Shown here piece after piece: positions 15,570-23,938 of a DNA stretch of 26,007 nucleotides. The stretch comes from CALZJC01 sp041574955 (lineage in GTDB: Bacteria > Acidobacteriota > Thermoanaerobaculia > Multivoradales > JAHEKO01). The notes under the pieces were generated by a model, which saw only the letters and a list, made by a program, of their open reading frames with translations, made no database searches and was not told the origin of the DNA. The stretch spans positions 1-26,007 of the forward strand of contig JBFGNS010000052.1 of the NCBI GenBank assembly GCA_041574955.1, read 5' to 3'. Each line of letters begins with the position of its first letter. Within the stretch, counting starts at the first letter, position 1. The position numbers and the translations under genes were made by a program.

Positions 15570-17153
15570 ATGGCTCCCTACACGACGCTGCCCGAGATGC
15601 TCGCCTGGCGCGCCCGCCAGACGCCCGACGCCATCGCCTTCACCTTCGACGGCGTGCGGCAGACCTTTGCCGAGCTGGGGCGCGCGATCGACCGTTTCGC
15701 CGCGGTCGTCGCCGGCCACGGCATCGGGCGAGGCGAGCGCGTGCTGGTGGCACTGCCCAACGGCGCCGAGTTCTTCGCCGTCTTCTACGGCATCCAGCGC
15801 GCCGGCGCCACGGCGGTGCCGGTCTTCCCCGGCTCGGGGAGCGAGCGGGTCGCCGATCTCACCGCCGCTTCAGGCGCCCGGGCGGTGGTGATCGACGACG
15901 GCCTCGATGCGGCGGACACCGCTCGCCTGGACGCCGCGGCCGCTGGCGCCGGCGCGCTGCTGCTGACGCCCTCGGCCGCCGCCGGCGTCGCGCCGGCCGG
16001 CGGGCTGCCGGCACCGGGGCCGCACGATCTCGCCTACATCCAGTACACCTCGGGCAGCACCGGCGACCCGAAAGGCGTCGCGCTGTCGCACGCCAACGTG
16101 CTGGTCAACATCCGTCAGCTCGTCGCCGGCATGGAGATCACAGCCGGCGACGTCTTCGTCAGCTGGCTGCCGGTGTTTCACGACATGGGCCTGGTGCTGA
16201 TGACCATGGTGCCGTTCGCGCTGGCAGCCGAGCTGGTGCTGCTGCCCACCTCGCTGCGCCGGATCGGCCGCTGGCTCGAGGCCATCGAGCGCCACCGGGG
16301 CACTTTCACCGCGGCGCCGGACTTCGCCTGGCGCCTGTGCGTGCGGGCCGGCAGCCGCCACGACCTGTCGAGCCTGCGGGTGGCGCTCAACGCTGCCGAG
16401 CCCGTGCGGGCCGAGACCCTGGCGGCGTTCGCCGGCGTCTTCGGCCTGAGCGACGTGATGGTGCCTGGCTACGGCCTGGCGGAGGCCACCGTGGGGGTGA
16501 GCATGTGGCCGCCGGGCACCGCGGTGGCGGTCGACGAGCGCGGCTTCCCGTCGGTCGGTCCCCCGTTCCCGCGCGTCGAGCTGCGCATCGAGGGCGACGC
16601 CGGGCCGGCCGCCGCCGGCGCGGTGGGCGAGATCCTCGTCCGCAGCCCCGCCAACACGCGCGGGTATCTCGACGACCCGCGAGCCACGGCGCGGCTGCTG
16701 CGGCAGGACGGCTTCCTCCACACCGGCGACCTCGGCTATCTCGACGCCGCGGGCAGGCTGACGGTGGTCGGCCGCAAGAAGAACATCATCATCCACGCCG
16801 GCCGCAACCTGGCACCGAGCGAGATCGAGCAGGCGGCCGACTCTCCCCGCGCGGTGCGCCTGGCGGCGGCGGTGGGCGTCGATCGCGGCGGCCCGGCGGG
16901 CGAGCAGGTGTACCTGTTCGCCGAGGTACGTGGGCGCGGAGCCGTGTCCGGCGGCGGGCGGCGAGAGCTCGCCACCGAGATCGTGCAGCGGGTGCACGCT
17001 CGCCTGGGGGTGCGCCCGGCGCGCGTCTACCTGCTCCGGCCGCGCACCATCCCGCTCACCGCCAACGGCAAGGTGCGCCACGCCGAGCTGAGGCGGCAGT
17101 ACCTCGACGGCGGCCTGCGGGCGCGGGGTGCGATCCTCTTTCCCGACTACTGA
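15570..17153 (+). CDS. Fatty acyl-AMP ligase-like AMP-dependent synthetase
   Basis: The protein is 527 residues with the full adenylate-forming fold: A3 loop YTSGSTGDPKG (159-169), A5 GYGLAEAT (300-307), TGD (385-387), hinge GRKKN (401-405) and catalytic Lys501 in TANGKVRH. SWLPVFHDMGLV (198-209), NAAEPVR (274-280) and the hinge followed by IIIHAGRN resemble fatty acyl-AMP ligases, which pass the acyl group to an ACP rather than to CoA. An acyl-CoA ligase remains possible because the FAAL-specific insertion is not clearly visible. Expected reaction: carboxylic acid plus ATP to acyl-AMP, then transfer to the ACP encoded at 14806. The ATG has only a loose purine-rich GGGGAAGGG upstream, 21 nt away. 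Last gene of the acyl-transfer run, convergent with the polysaccharide operon. Confidence 0.9.
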   Translation: MAPYTTLPEMLAWRARQTPDAIAFTFDGVRQTFAELGRAIDRFAAVVAGHGIGRGERVLVALPNGAEFFAVFYGIQRAGATAVPVFPGSGSERVADLTAASGARAVVIDDGLDAADTARLDAAAAGAGALLLTPSAAAGVAPAGGLPAPGPHDLAYIQYTSGSTGDPKGVALSHANVLVNIRQLVAGMEITAGDVFVSWLPVFHDMGLVLMTMVPFALAAELVLLPTSLRRIGRWLEAIERHRGTFTAAPDFAWRLCVRAGSRHDLSSLRVALNAAEPVRAETLAAFAGVFGLSDVMVPGYGLAEATVGVSMWPPGTAVAVDERGFPSVGPPFPRVELRIEGDAGPAAAGAVGEILVRSPANTRGYLDDPRATARLLRQDGFLHTGDLGYLDAAGRLTVVGRKKNIIIHAGRNLAPSEIEQAADSPRAVRLAAAVGVDRGGPAGEQVYLFAEVRGRGAVSGGGRRELATEIVQRVHARLGVRPARVYLLRPRTIPLTANGKVRHAELRRQYLDGGLRARGAILFPDY

Positions 17154-17175
17154 GCTCGCGCGCTGGAGGTGGTGG

Positions 17176-17350
17176 GAGGACGGGGCCGGCGAGGTCGGTG
17201 ACGGGCCGGTCGGAGCCCGGTCATCCGGTGGAGCCGGGCTGTCGGTGATGGGCTGAGGGAGTGGCCCGCGCGGCTCTCGCCGGCGGAGCGTTTCGGGTCG
17301 GGCAGCAGCAAGGTCCCTTCGACGCCACCGACTCCCGAGGCCCCGTCCTC
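17176..17350. repeat. Imperfect inverted repeat in the convergent intergenic region
   Basis: GAGGACGGGGCC at 17176-17187 is perfectly complementary to GGCCCCGTCCTC at 17339-17350. Inside these arms, GTCGGTG (17194-17200) pairs with CACCGAC (17326-17332) at the same offset, so two blocks match across arms of roughly 25-30 nt. The loop contains another hairpin, AGCCCGG (17214-17220) with CCGGGCT (17234-17240). No T tract follows. The stretch from 17154 to 17409 holds no gene I can support. It may be a bidirectional terminator-like structure or a degenerate repeat element. Confidence 0.45.
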
Positions 17351-17409
17351 TACCCGTACAGTCAAGCGAGCGGCCGGAGCGTTACACCCGGGTGCTCAGC
17401 AAGGAGGGC

Positions 17410-19800
17410 TCAGAGCGGTACCCGCAGGTAGAGCCGCAGGCCCGCCTGCTCCTCGTCGAACCTGCCGGCCGCGCCCGCCAGCGTGGCGGATGCCCAGCGG
17501 CCTTCGAGACCGAGCCGGGCGGCGGCGCCGGCGGCCCGCCCCAGCCGCGCCTCGACGCCCAGCCGTGCGGCGTGACGGTCGTAGTCGGAGTCGCGGTCGT
17601 CGTCGATCCGGCTCGACTCGAGACGCAGGTGCCAGGAGCCGCGCGTGCCGTCGCCGGCCAGCTCCATGAAGGCGGTGGCGGCGACGGCGTCGACCGTGTT
17701 GTAGGGGCCGGTGTCGAAGTCGAACTGGTCGGCGAAGCCCTCGACGCCGAGCGACAGAAGCTGCCAGCGCGGCGGCGACCAGGCCACCGCCAACCGACCG
17801 GTGAGTCGGGCGTTCTCCTCCGGCGGTCCGGCCAGCTTGCGGCCGCCCTGCTCGACGGTGCGCGCGGTGGCGCCGTAGCGGCCGGCCTCGGCGTCGAGCT
17901 CCACTCGCCAGCCGGCGGCCAGCCGCGAGCGGGCCTCCAGGCGCAGGGCGTCGTAGTCGACGAACCGGAGCGCGCCGCCGGCGCTCAGGAAGCGCTCGGG
18001 AAACGGCGTGTGCAGCAGCACCACCGCGCCCGACTGGCGGCCGCGCTGCCAGCGCACCGCCAGGCTGGCCGAGGCCGGCGAGTCGCTCTCGGCCTCGCCG
18101 CTGAAGCGCGACGTCCCCAGCGCCGCCTCGAGGCGCGCGCTGCCGCCGAGCGCGGCGGCCAGCCGCAGGGCGACCCGGTCGTGATCGAAGATCCGGAACT
18201 GGGTGTCGGAGGCGAAGCTGCGGTAGATGAACGGGCGCCGCTCGACGCTCAGGCGGCCGTCCAGCCGGCCGCGGTTCCAGGCCAGCGCCAGACTGCCGTG
18301 GGCGCGGCTGTCCTCGGCGATGGCGCCGGCCGAGCTCGGCTCGTATCGGGTGCCGGCGACGCGCCACGACAGCCGCAGGCCATCGGCCAGCCGGTGGTCC
18401 AGCCCGGCGCTGGCCTCGCTGACGTCGAGGTCGTAGATGAAGCTGCCGGAGTCGAGCTGGCTGACCGCCTCGCGGCGTTGGGAGACGGTGGCAGAGAAAC
18501 CGCTGCCGTTGCCGATGCGCCGGCGCAGCCGCGCCGTCAGCCCCTCGTTCAGGTACTCGATACGGGTCGGCCGGATCGTCACGCCGCCGACCTCCAGCCC
18601 CGCGTCGTCGAGGCCCTCGACCACCCGCGCCGCGTCGCTCTCGCCGAGGACCTCCCAGGAGCTGTGCTCGGCGACGCGCTCGAAGCCGATGCGGGCGTCG
18701 CCGTTGCCGGGCTCGGCGGCGAGCACCGCCCGGTAATCGCTGCCGGCGTCGCGCAGCCGGCCGCTGGCGGCGAGGATGGCGGCGCGCAGCGTGCGCGCCT
18801 CGGTGTTGGCCGGCGCCAGCGCCAGGGCGCTGTCGACCAGCGCCAGGGCGGCGTCGCGCTGCCCGCCGTAGAACAGCACCCGCGCCTTGCCGACCAGCGC
18901 CGCGGTGTTGTCCGGCTCGCTCGCCAGGATCTCCTCCCAGGCCGCCAGCGCCTCGGCGCGGCGGCCGGTGCGGGTGGCCAGCACTCCAACCCAGTAGCGG
19001 CTTCCCAGGTCCTCGGGCGCCAGCCGCGCGGCGTCGCGGAAGGCGGCGAGCGCCGCCAGGTCGTCGCCCCGCCGCCGCTCCGCCTCCCCCAGGCCGCGCA
19101 GGCTGGCGGTGCTGGCCGGATCGAGCACCAGGGCGCGCCGGAACTTGCGGCCGGCGCGGGCCGGATGGCCGGCGGCCAGCTCCAGCTCGCCCTCCTGGTG
19201 CCACAGCTCGGCGCCCGCCAGCCCGGCGCGCAGCTGGCGGCGGGCCTCCTTCTGGCGGCCCTGCTGGGCGAGAGAGAGCGCCAGCAGCCGGCCGGCTTCC
19301 GGCTCGCCCGGGTGGGCGGCCAGCGCCCGCCGCAGCTCGGTCTCGGCGGCAGCCGGCTGCTCGAGGTCGAGGTAGACGCGGGCGCGGCCGGTGAGCGCGC
19401 CGAGGTGGTCGAGATCGAGCGTCAGGGTGCGCGCGTAGGCCTCGAGCGCGGCCTCGTGCCGGCCGCGCCAGCGGTCGATCGTGCCGACCCAGAACCAGCT
19501 CTCCGCGGACTGCGCAACGCGCTCGGCGAGCGCCAGGTAGTCGGCGCGCGCTGCCTCCAGCCGGTCGCTGCGGCGCAGCAGCTCGGCGCGCAGGGCGAGG
19601 GTGTCGGCGTCGCCGGGGTCGGCGGCCAGCAGCCGGTCGGCCAGCGTCACGGCCTCGTCGACCCGGTCTGCCGCCGCCAGGGCGGCGACCTGCGCGGCGC
19701 CGGTCTCCGCGGCGGCCGCGGCCGCGGCCGCCAGCGCCAGCATGGCCGCGACCACGGCGCTCCACAGGCGGGCGGGCGGACGGTCTTTCGGTCGGCTCAT
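17410..19800 (-). CDS. TPR / outer-membrane beta-barrel protein, probable polysaccharide exporter
   Basis: The protein is 796 residues, close to the length of PgaA (about 800). It has a signal peptide (1 to about 31, Ala-rich). About 330 residues of tetratricopeptide repeats follow (repeated A-x-x-x-Y/L and LDPAS / SEPDNTAAL turns). From about 385 on there are alternating polar/hydrophobic strands typical of an outer-membrane barrel (SGFSATVSQRRE, LRLSWRVAGTRYEP, WRVELDAEAGRYGA). PgaA, BcsC and YaiO share this layout, with TPRs gathering the nascent polysaccharide in the periplasm and the barrel letting it out. The last residue is Leu (LYLRVPL), not the usual Phe or Trp. AGGAGG lies 8 nt before the ATG, and the ATGA overlap with the previous gene makes it the last cistron of the operon. 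It could instead be a YaiO-like protein of unknown substrate. Confidence 0.85.
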   Translation of the reverse strand: MSRPKDRPPARLWSAVVAAMLALAAAAAAAAETGAAQVAALAAADRVDEAVTLADRLLAADPGDADTLALRAELLRRSDRLEAARADYLALAERVAQSAESWFWVGTIDRWRGRHEAALEAYARTLTLDLDHLGALTGRARVYLDLEQPAAAETELRRALAAHPGEPEAGRLLALSLAQQGRQKEARRQLRAGLAGAELWHQEGELELAAGHPARAGRKFRRALVLDPASTASLRGLGEAERRRGDDLAALAAFRDAARLAPEDLGSRYWVGVLATRTGRRAEALAAWEEILASEPDNTAALVGKARVLFYGGQRDAALALVDSALALAPANTEARTLRAAILAASGRLRDAGSDYRAVLAAEPGNGDARIGFERVAEHSSWEVLGESDAARVVEGLDDAGLEVGGVTIRPTRIEYLNEGLTARLRRRIGNGSGFSATVSQRREAVSQLDSGSFIYDLDVSEASAGLDHRLADGLRLSWRVAGTRYEPSSAGAIAEDSRAHGSLALAWNRGRLDGRLSVERRPFIYRSFASDTQFRIFDHDRVALRLAAALGGSARLEAALGTSRFSGEAESDSPASASLAVRWQRGRQSGAVVLLHTPFPERFLSAGGALRFVDYDALRLEARSRLAAGWRVELDAEAGRYGATARTVEQGGRKLAGPPEENARLTGRLAVAWSPPRWQLLSLGVEGFADQFDFDTGPYNTVDAVAATAFMELAGDGTRGSWHLRLESSRIDDDRDSDYDRHAARLGVEARLGRAAGAAARLGLEGRWASATLAGAAGRFDEEQAGLRLYLRVPL

Positions 19801-22526
19801 GATGGGCCTCCTCTCTCGGGTTCGGCGTTGCCGGCGGCGCGCGCCGGCGCCAGTCGGAAGTCGCGCAAACGGAAGCTGCCGGTCGACGGCCGGCCGGCGC
19901 CGCCGTCGTCGAGCACCAGATGGATGGCGGCCAGCCGCGACGGGTCGAAGCCCGGGCTGGCCGCCTCGGGCGCGCCGAGCGGCAGGCCGATCGCGGCCGG
20001 CTCGGCGGAAGGTGGCCGCGGAGGGATGCGGAAGCGCGCGCTACGACGCTGGTCGCTCTGCTTGAGGTAGACGAAGAGCAGCGGCGAGCCGCCGGGCGTG
20101 TCGAGGGTGAACTCGAGCCGGCCGTCGGCCGGCCACGACCCCTCCTCGAGCTCCAGGCGCAGATCGAGGTAGTCCGGCTCGGCGGTCAGGAACCGGTAGT
20201 CGAGCCGCAGCCCGCCGGTGGGGTCGGCGGCGATCTCCACCTGCGCTCCGGTGGCGTAGTCGAGCCGCCAGTCCCCGGCGCGGGCGAGCGCGGGACGCGG
20301 CCCGAACCGTGGGGCCGGCGGCGGCACGCCGCCGCGCGGCGCCAGCACGCGGGCGGCCGGGCCGAAGCCGGCCACCTCGGCGAAACCGTCCGGGTCGTGC
20401 TGGATCCAGCGCTCGCGCACCGACGGCGGCGCCTCGTCCAGCCACCACTCGTGCCAGCTCACCACCCAGTCGACCCGCTCGTCGGCGAGGAACCGCCGCC
20501 AGTCCCGGTAGGTGGCGGCGCGCGGCACGCCGGGCAGGTCGCGATCGGATGGCGAGGCGGCGTAGACGACGCGGTTCCGGCCGTGCCAGCCGAACAGCGG
20601 TGCCACGAAGGTGGCGCGATCGAAGCTGACCGTGGTGGTGGCGCCGCCGCTCTCGTCGAGCCAGGTGAAGGCGTCGCCGGCGGCGCCGTAGATCCGGCGG
20701 TAGTGGTCGCGTGGGTCGCCGTCGCCGGTGCGCCACGCCGCCACCGCCGCCGCCAGCTCCGGTGCCGCCGCCAGCGGACCGGCGGCGGCGGCGAACAGCA
20801 GGGCGACGGCCAGCGCCGCGCGCAGCAGCCCGCGGGCGGCACGGCTGGCGCGGCGGCCGGCCACGGCGGCCTCCTCGACCGCTGCCAGAGCCAGCAGCGC
20901 CAGCCCGCAGGCCGGCAGCGCGTAGCGCGGGTGCTCCCACGGGCTGATCGCCAGCCAGGCGATGGCGACGGCGGGCGCGGCCAGCAGCGCCCGCACCAGC
21001 AGCCGCTGGCGCCGGCGCCAGGCGAGCAGTACGGCGAACGGCAGCGCCAGGTAGGCGGCGGCGAACTGGGGTCCGAAGCCGTTGTCCGGCGTGTAGGCGA
21101 CACGGCCGAGGAAGCTCTCGCGCAGCGGGTAGCCGAGCCAGCCGGCGAGGTCGGGGGTGAACCGCTCGCGGTGCGAGCCGCCGCCGATCTCGACCGGCCC
21201 GTCGGCCAGCGTAACGCCGCCCAGCCTCACCGCCACCGGGTAGAGCGGGTTGCCGGTGCGCGCCAGCGCCGGCAGCAGCCAGAAGCCGCAACCCACCGTC
21301 GCGAGCGCCAGGCACAGAGTGCCGCGCGCCAGCAGGCGGCCCGGCCGCAGCCCACCCGGCCGGGGGCGCCGCAGCGCCAGCAGAACCAGCACCGGCGCTC
21401 CGAGGTAGAGGAACGAGAGCTTGGTGCCGAGGGCCAGCCCGGCGGCGAGGGCGGCGAAGCCCCAGTCGGCGGTGCGATCGCGGCGCAGCGCCGCCAGCAC
21501 GAAGGCGACGGCGGCGACCAGGAAGGCGGCGAACGCCAGGTCGACGTAGCCGGCCGCCGGCTGGACGAGCGCCAGCGGCGTCAGCACGACCGCCGGCACC
21601 AGCCAGGGCAGCGCGGCGCGCAGGCCGAGGGTCTCGGCGGCGAAGCGCACCGCCACGCCGGCGGTGAGCGCCAGCGGCAGCTGCGCGATACCGGTCACCC
21701 GCCACGCCTCGTCGCCGCCGCCGGCGAGCAGGTAGGCGGCGAGCGAGTGCAGCTCGCCGACCTTGGGGAAGTGGAACTGCTGCAGCGGGTGGGGGAACGG
21801 CTCCAGCCGGCCGCTGGCGGCGAAGTGGAAGACGTCGGTGAGGTGGTAGACGAGCGTGTCCCAGCCCCACGGCGGCACCAGCGCCGCGGCGGCGGTGACC
21901 GCCGCCCATGCGGTCGCGGCCAGCGCCCCGAGCAGCAGGCCGAGACGGGTAGGGGGGGCCAGATCCAGCCGCGCCGCGGCGCGTGCCAGCGGACCGCCGC
22001 CTGCCAGCCGCCCGGTGCCGGCGGCCGGTGAGGGCGGCTCACCGGCGCGCCGCCGGCGCAGCCCGTCGCCCACCGCCAGCGCGGCCGCCACCGCCGCCAG
22101 CGACACCGCCAGCGGCTCGGGCCGCAGCCGCCCGGCGGCGGCGAGGGCGACCTGGACGGCGACCAGCGTCGCCGAGACCGCCACCAGCGTAGCCAGCAGG
22201 CGGGGCGTCGGCCGGCGATCGTACAGGCGGCACCACCGCCACAGCGAGGCCGCCAGGGCGCCGACCAGCGCGGCCGGCACCAGCAGCAGCGCGGCGAACG
22301 AGGCCAGCACCCGCCACTCCGGATCGCCGGCGCCGGCGAACGCCGCCAGCAGGTCGCGGCCCGGCGCCAGCACCAGCTGGCGGTGGTTCCAGCAGTAGAC
22401 GGACACCGCACCCGCCGCCGCCAGCGACGGCAGCCAGACCAGCGCCCGACTCGCCGCGCTCGTCTGCCGCACAGCCCGCCGGTGGGCGGCGGTCGGCGGC
22501 AGCGGCACCGGTGCGGCCACGCTCAC
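19797..22526 (-). CDS. Large GT-C-like polytopic membrane protein with C-terminal beta-sandwich
   Basis: The protein is 909 residues. About 600 residues carry a dozen or more helices, with an acidic, aromatic loop PPWGWDTLVYHL (218-229) followed by HFPKVGELHSLAAYLLAG. This resembles the catalytic loop of GT-C (PMT/ArnT-like) transferases, with D223 as candidate catalytic base. A soluble periplasmic region follows, with WVVSWHEWWLDE. The last 140 residues or so read as beta strands ending FDPSRLAAIHLVLDD...SGSFRLRDFRL-like, the pattern of galactose-binding-type sandwiches, suggesting sugar binding. It may add a side group to the polymer using a lipid-linked sugar; this is inference. The GTG start overlaps the glycosyltransferase stop (GTGA) and has AAGGAGG 4 nt upstream. 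Placed between synthase and exporter, it replaces the usual PgaB/PgaD or BcsB genes. Confidence 0.8.
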   Translation of the reverse strand: MSVAAPVPLPPTAAHRRAVRQTSAASRALVWLPSLAAAGAVSVYCWNHRQLVLAPGRDLLAAFAGAGDPEWRVLASFAALLLVPAALVGALAASLWRWCRLYDRRPTPRLLATLVAVSATLVAVQVALAAAGRLRPEPLAVSLAAVAAALAVGDGLRRRRAGEPPSPAAGTGRLAGGGPLARAAARLDLAPPTRLGLLLGALAATAWAAVTAAAALVPPWGWDTLVYHLTDVFHFAASGRLEPFPHPLQQFHFPKVGELHSLAAYLLAGGGDEAWRVTGIAQLPLALTAGVAVRFAAETLGLRAALPWLVPAVVLTPLALVQPAAGYVDLAFAAFLVAAVAFVLAALRRDRTADWGFAALAAGLALGTKLSFLYLGAPVLVLLALRRPRPGGLRPGRLLARGTLCLALATVGCGFWLLPALARTGNPLYPVAVRLGGVTLADGPVEIGGGSHRERFTPDLAGWLGYPLRESFLGRVAYTPDNGFGPQFAAAYLALPFAVLLAWRRRQRLLVRALLAAPAVAIAWLAISPWEHPRYALPACGLALLALAAVEEAAVAGRRASRAARGLLRAALAVALLFAAAAGPLAAAPELAAAVAAWRTGDGDPRDHYRRIYGAAGDAFTWLDESGGATTTVSFDRATFVAPLFGWHGRNRVVYAASPSDRDLPGVPRAATYRDWRRFLADERVDWVVSWHEWWLDEAPPSVRERWIQHDPDGFAEVAGFGPAARVLAPRGGVPPPAPRFGPRPALARAGDWRLDYATGAQVEIAADPTGGLRLDYRFLTAEPDYLDLRLELEEGSWPADGRLEFTLDTPGGSPLLFVYLKQSDQRRSARFRIPPRPPSAEPAAIGLPLGAPEAASPGFDPSRLAAIHLVLDDGGAGRPSTGSFRLRDFRLAPARAAGNAEPERGGPS

Positions 22527-23938
22527 GCCGCCTCCTTGCCGGTCAGTCGCAGCCGGTGCGGCCGGCCGCCCCAGCTCCGGCCGCGCACGAACACGGTCAC
22601 GAAGCCGGCGGCGCGGACCGCCGCCAGCGCCTGGCGGTAGCCGCAGAACTCGAGCAGCGAGCCGGCGAGCATCAGCAGCAGGTCACGGCCGCGGCCGTAG
22701 CGCTTGAACAGCAGCTCGTCGAGGTTGAGCGCCGCCACCGACAGCAGCAGCCCGTAACCCACCGCCAGGGCGAAGAACAGCAGCGCGAACATCGGGTCGA
22801 GCCGGCCGCTCACCGCCAGCGCGACGAGCGCCAGGTAGCCGGCGGTCTCGACCAGCGGACCGAGCGCCTCGAACAGCGCGTAGTAGGGCATCGCCACCAG
22901 CCCGACCGCACCGTAGCGGGGGTTGAGGAACATCCGGCGGTGCTTCCACAGACACTGCAGCAGGCCGCGCTGCCAGCGGTCGCGCTGGCGCACCAGCGAG
23001 CCCCAGTCGGCCGGCACCTGGGTCCAGCAGACCGGATCGGGGAGGAAGACCACGCGGGCGCCGGTGCGCCGCTCGCGCGCCCGGCGGTGGAGCCGCGCCA
23101 CCAGCTCCATGTCCTCGCAGACGGTGTCGAGGCTGAAGCCGCCGGCCGCCACCGCCGCCTCCTTGCGGAACAGCCCGAAGGCGCCGGCGATGATCAGCAG
23201 GGCGTTCATGCGCGCCAGCGACGAGCGGCCGGTGAGGAAGCCGCGTACGTACTCCTGGGCCTGGCACAGCAGCAGCGGCCGGCGTGGCGCGGCGGCGCGC
23301 AGCACCCGGCCGCCGCGCGACTGGGCGCCGTTGAGCACGCGGATGATGCCGCCCGCCGCCACCACCCGCTCGTCCTCGGCGAAGGCGCGCGCGATGCGCA
23401 GCAGGGCGTCCGGCTCGAGCAGCGAGTCGGCGTCGATGGTGCAGAACAGCGGGTAGCGGGCGGCGTCGATGCCGGCGTTGAGAGCGTCGCTCTTGCCGCC
23501 GCGCTCCTTCTCGAGCACGGTCAGGTTGGGGTGGCGGGCGGACAGCCAGGAGCGCCGTAGCGGCCTGCTGGGGAGCCGCCGGGGGTGGCTCGGCGGCGCC
23601 GCTGTGAGGGCGAAGCTGCGGCGCAGCCGGGCCAGGCTGTCGTCGGTCGAGCCGTCGTCGATGAGCACGATCTCGAACTCCGGATAGCCCAGCTCGAGCA
23701 GCGAGCGGACGTTGTCGACCACCGTGCGGGCCTCGTTGTACGCCGGCACCAGGATCGAGATCGGGGGGTAGGCGCTGTCGGCCAGCAGCGGCCGGTCGTC
23801 GCGTTGCGGCCAGCGCCGCCGGTAGGAGAGCAGGTCCTGGAAGGCCAGTCCGGTGAACAGCAGGTAGATGGTGTTGAGGGTCAGGAAGTAGGCCAGTATG
23901 GCGGCCTCGAAGACCAGCATGCCGAGCTCGAGCGACAT
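22523..23938 (-). CDS. Processive family-2 glycosyltransferase (polysaccharide synthase-like)
   Basis: The protein is 471 residues. A membrane helix (about 8-32) precedes a cytoplasmic GT-A domain, followed by at least three C-terminal helices (342-450). All processive-synthase motifs are present: IDDGSTDD (93-100), GGKSDALNAG (147-156), DAD (169-171), ED (275-276) and QRDRW (318-322, QxxRW). This matches PgaC, hyaluronan and cellulose synthases. It should polymerise a nucleotide-sugar and push the chain through its own channel. A basic, Pro-rich segment (about 112-136) separates IDDGSTDD from GGKS, a feature I associate with a GT2 subgroup often found beside HEAT-repeat and receiver genes. 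The ATG at 23936-23938 overlaps the HEAT gene stop (TGATG). A much longer upstream frame is only a shadow of the HEAT gene. The sugar is unknown. Confidence 0.92.
   Translation of the reverse strand: MSLELGMLVFEAAILAYFLTLNTIYLLFTGLAFQDLLSYRRRWPQRDDRPLLADSAYPPISILVPAYNEARTVVDNVRSLLELGYPEFEIVLIDDGSTDDSLARLRRSFALTAAPPSHPRRLPSRPLRRSWLSARHPNLTVLEKERGGKSDALNAGIDAARYPLFCTIDADSLLEPDALLRIARAFAEDERVVAAGGIIRVLNGAQSRGGRVLRAAAPRRPLLLCQAQEYVRGFLTGRSSLARMNALLIIAGAFGLFRKEAAVAAGGFSLDTVCEDMELVARLHRRARERRTGARVVFLPDPVCWTQVPADWGSLVRQRDRWQRGLLQCLWKHRRMFLNPRYGAVGLVAMPYYALFEALGPLVETAGYLALVALAVSGRLDPMFALLFFALAVGYGLLLSVAALNLDELLFKRYGRGRDLLLMLAGSLLEFCGYRQALAAVRAAGFVTVFVRGRSWGGRPHRLRLTGKEAA

Noticed and set aside
17392..20070. 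Very long open frame on the plus strand across the TPR/barrel gene
   Set aside because: It is antisense to a clear signal-peptide, TPR and barrel protein. Its product is Gly/Gln/Arg-rich with no domain pattern, a usual third-position GC effect.
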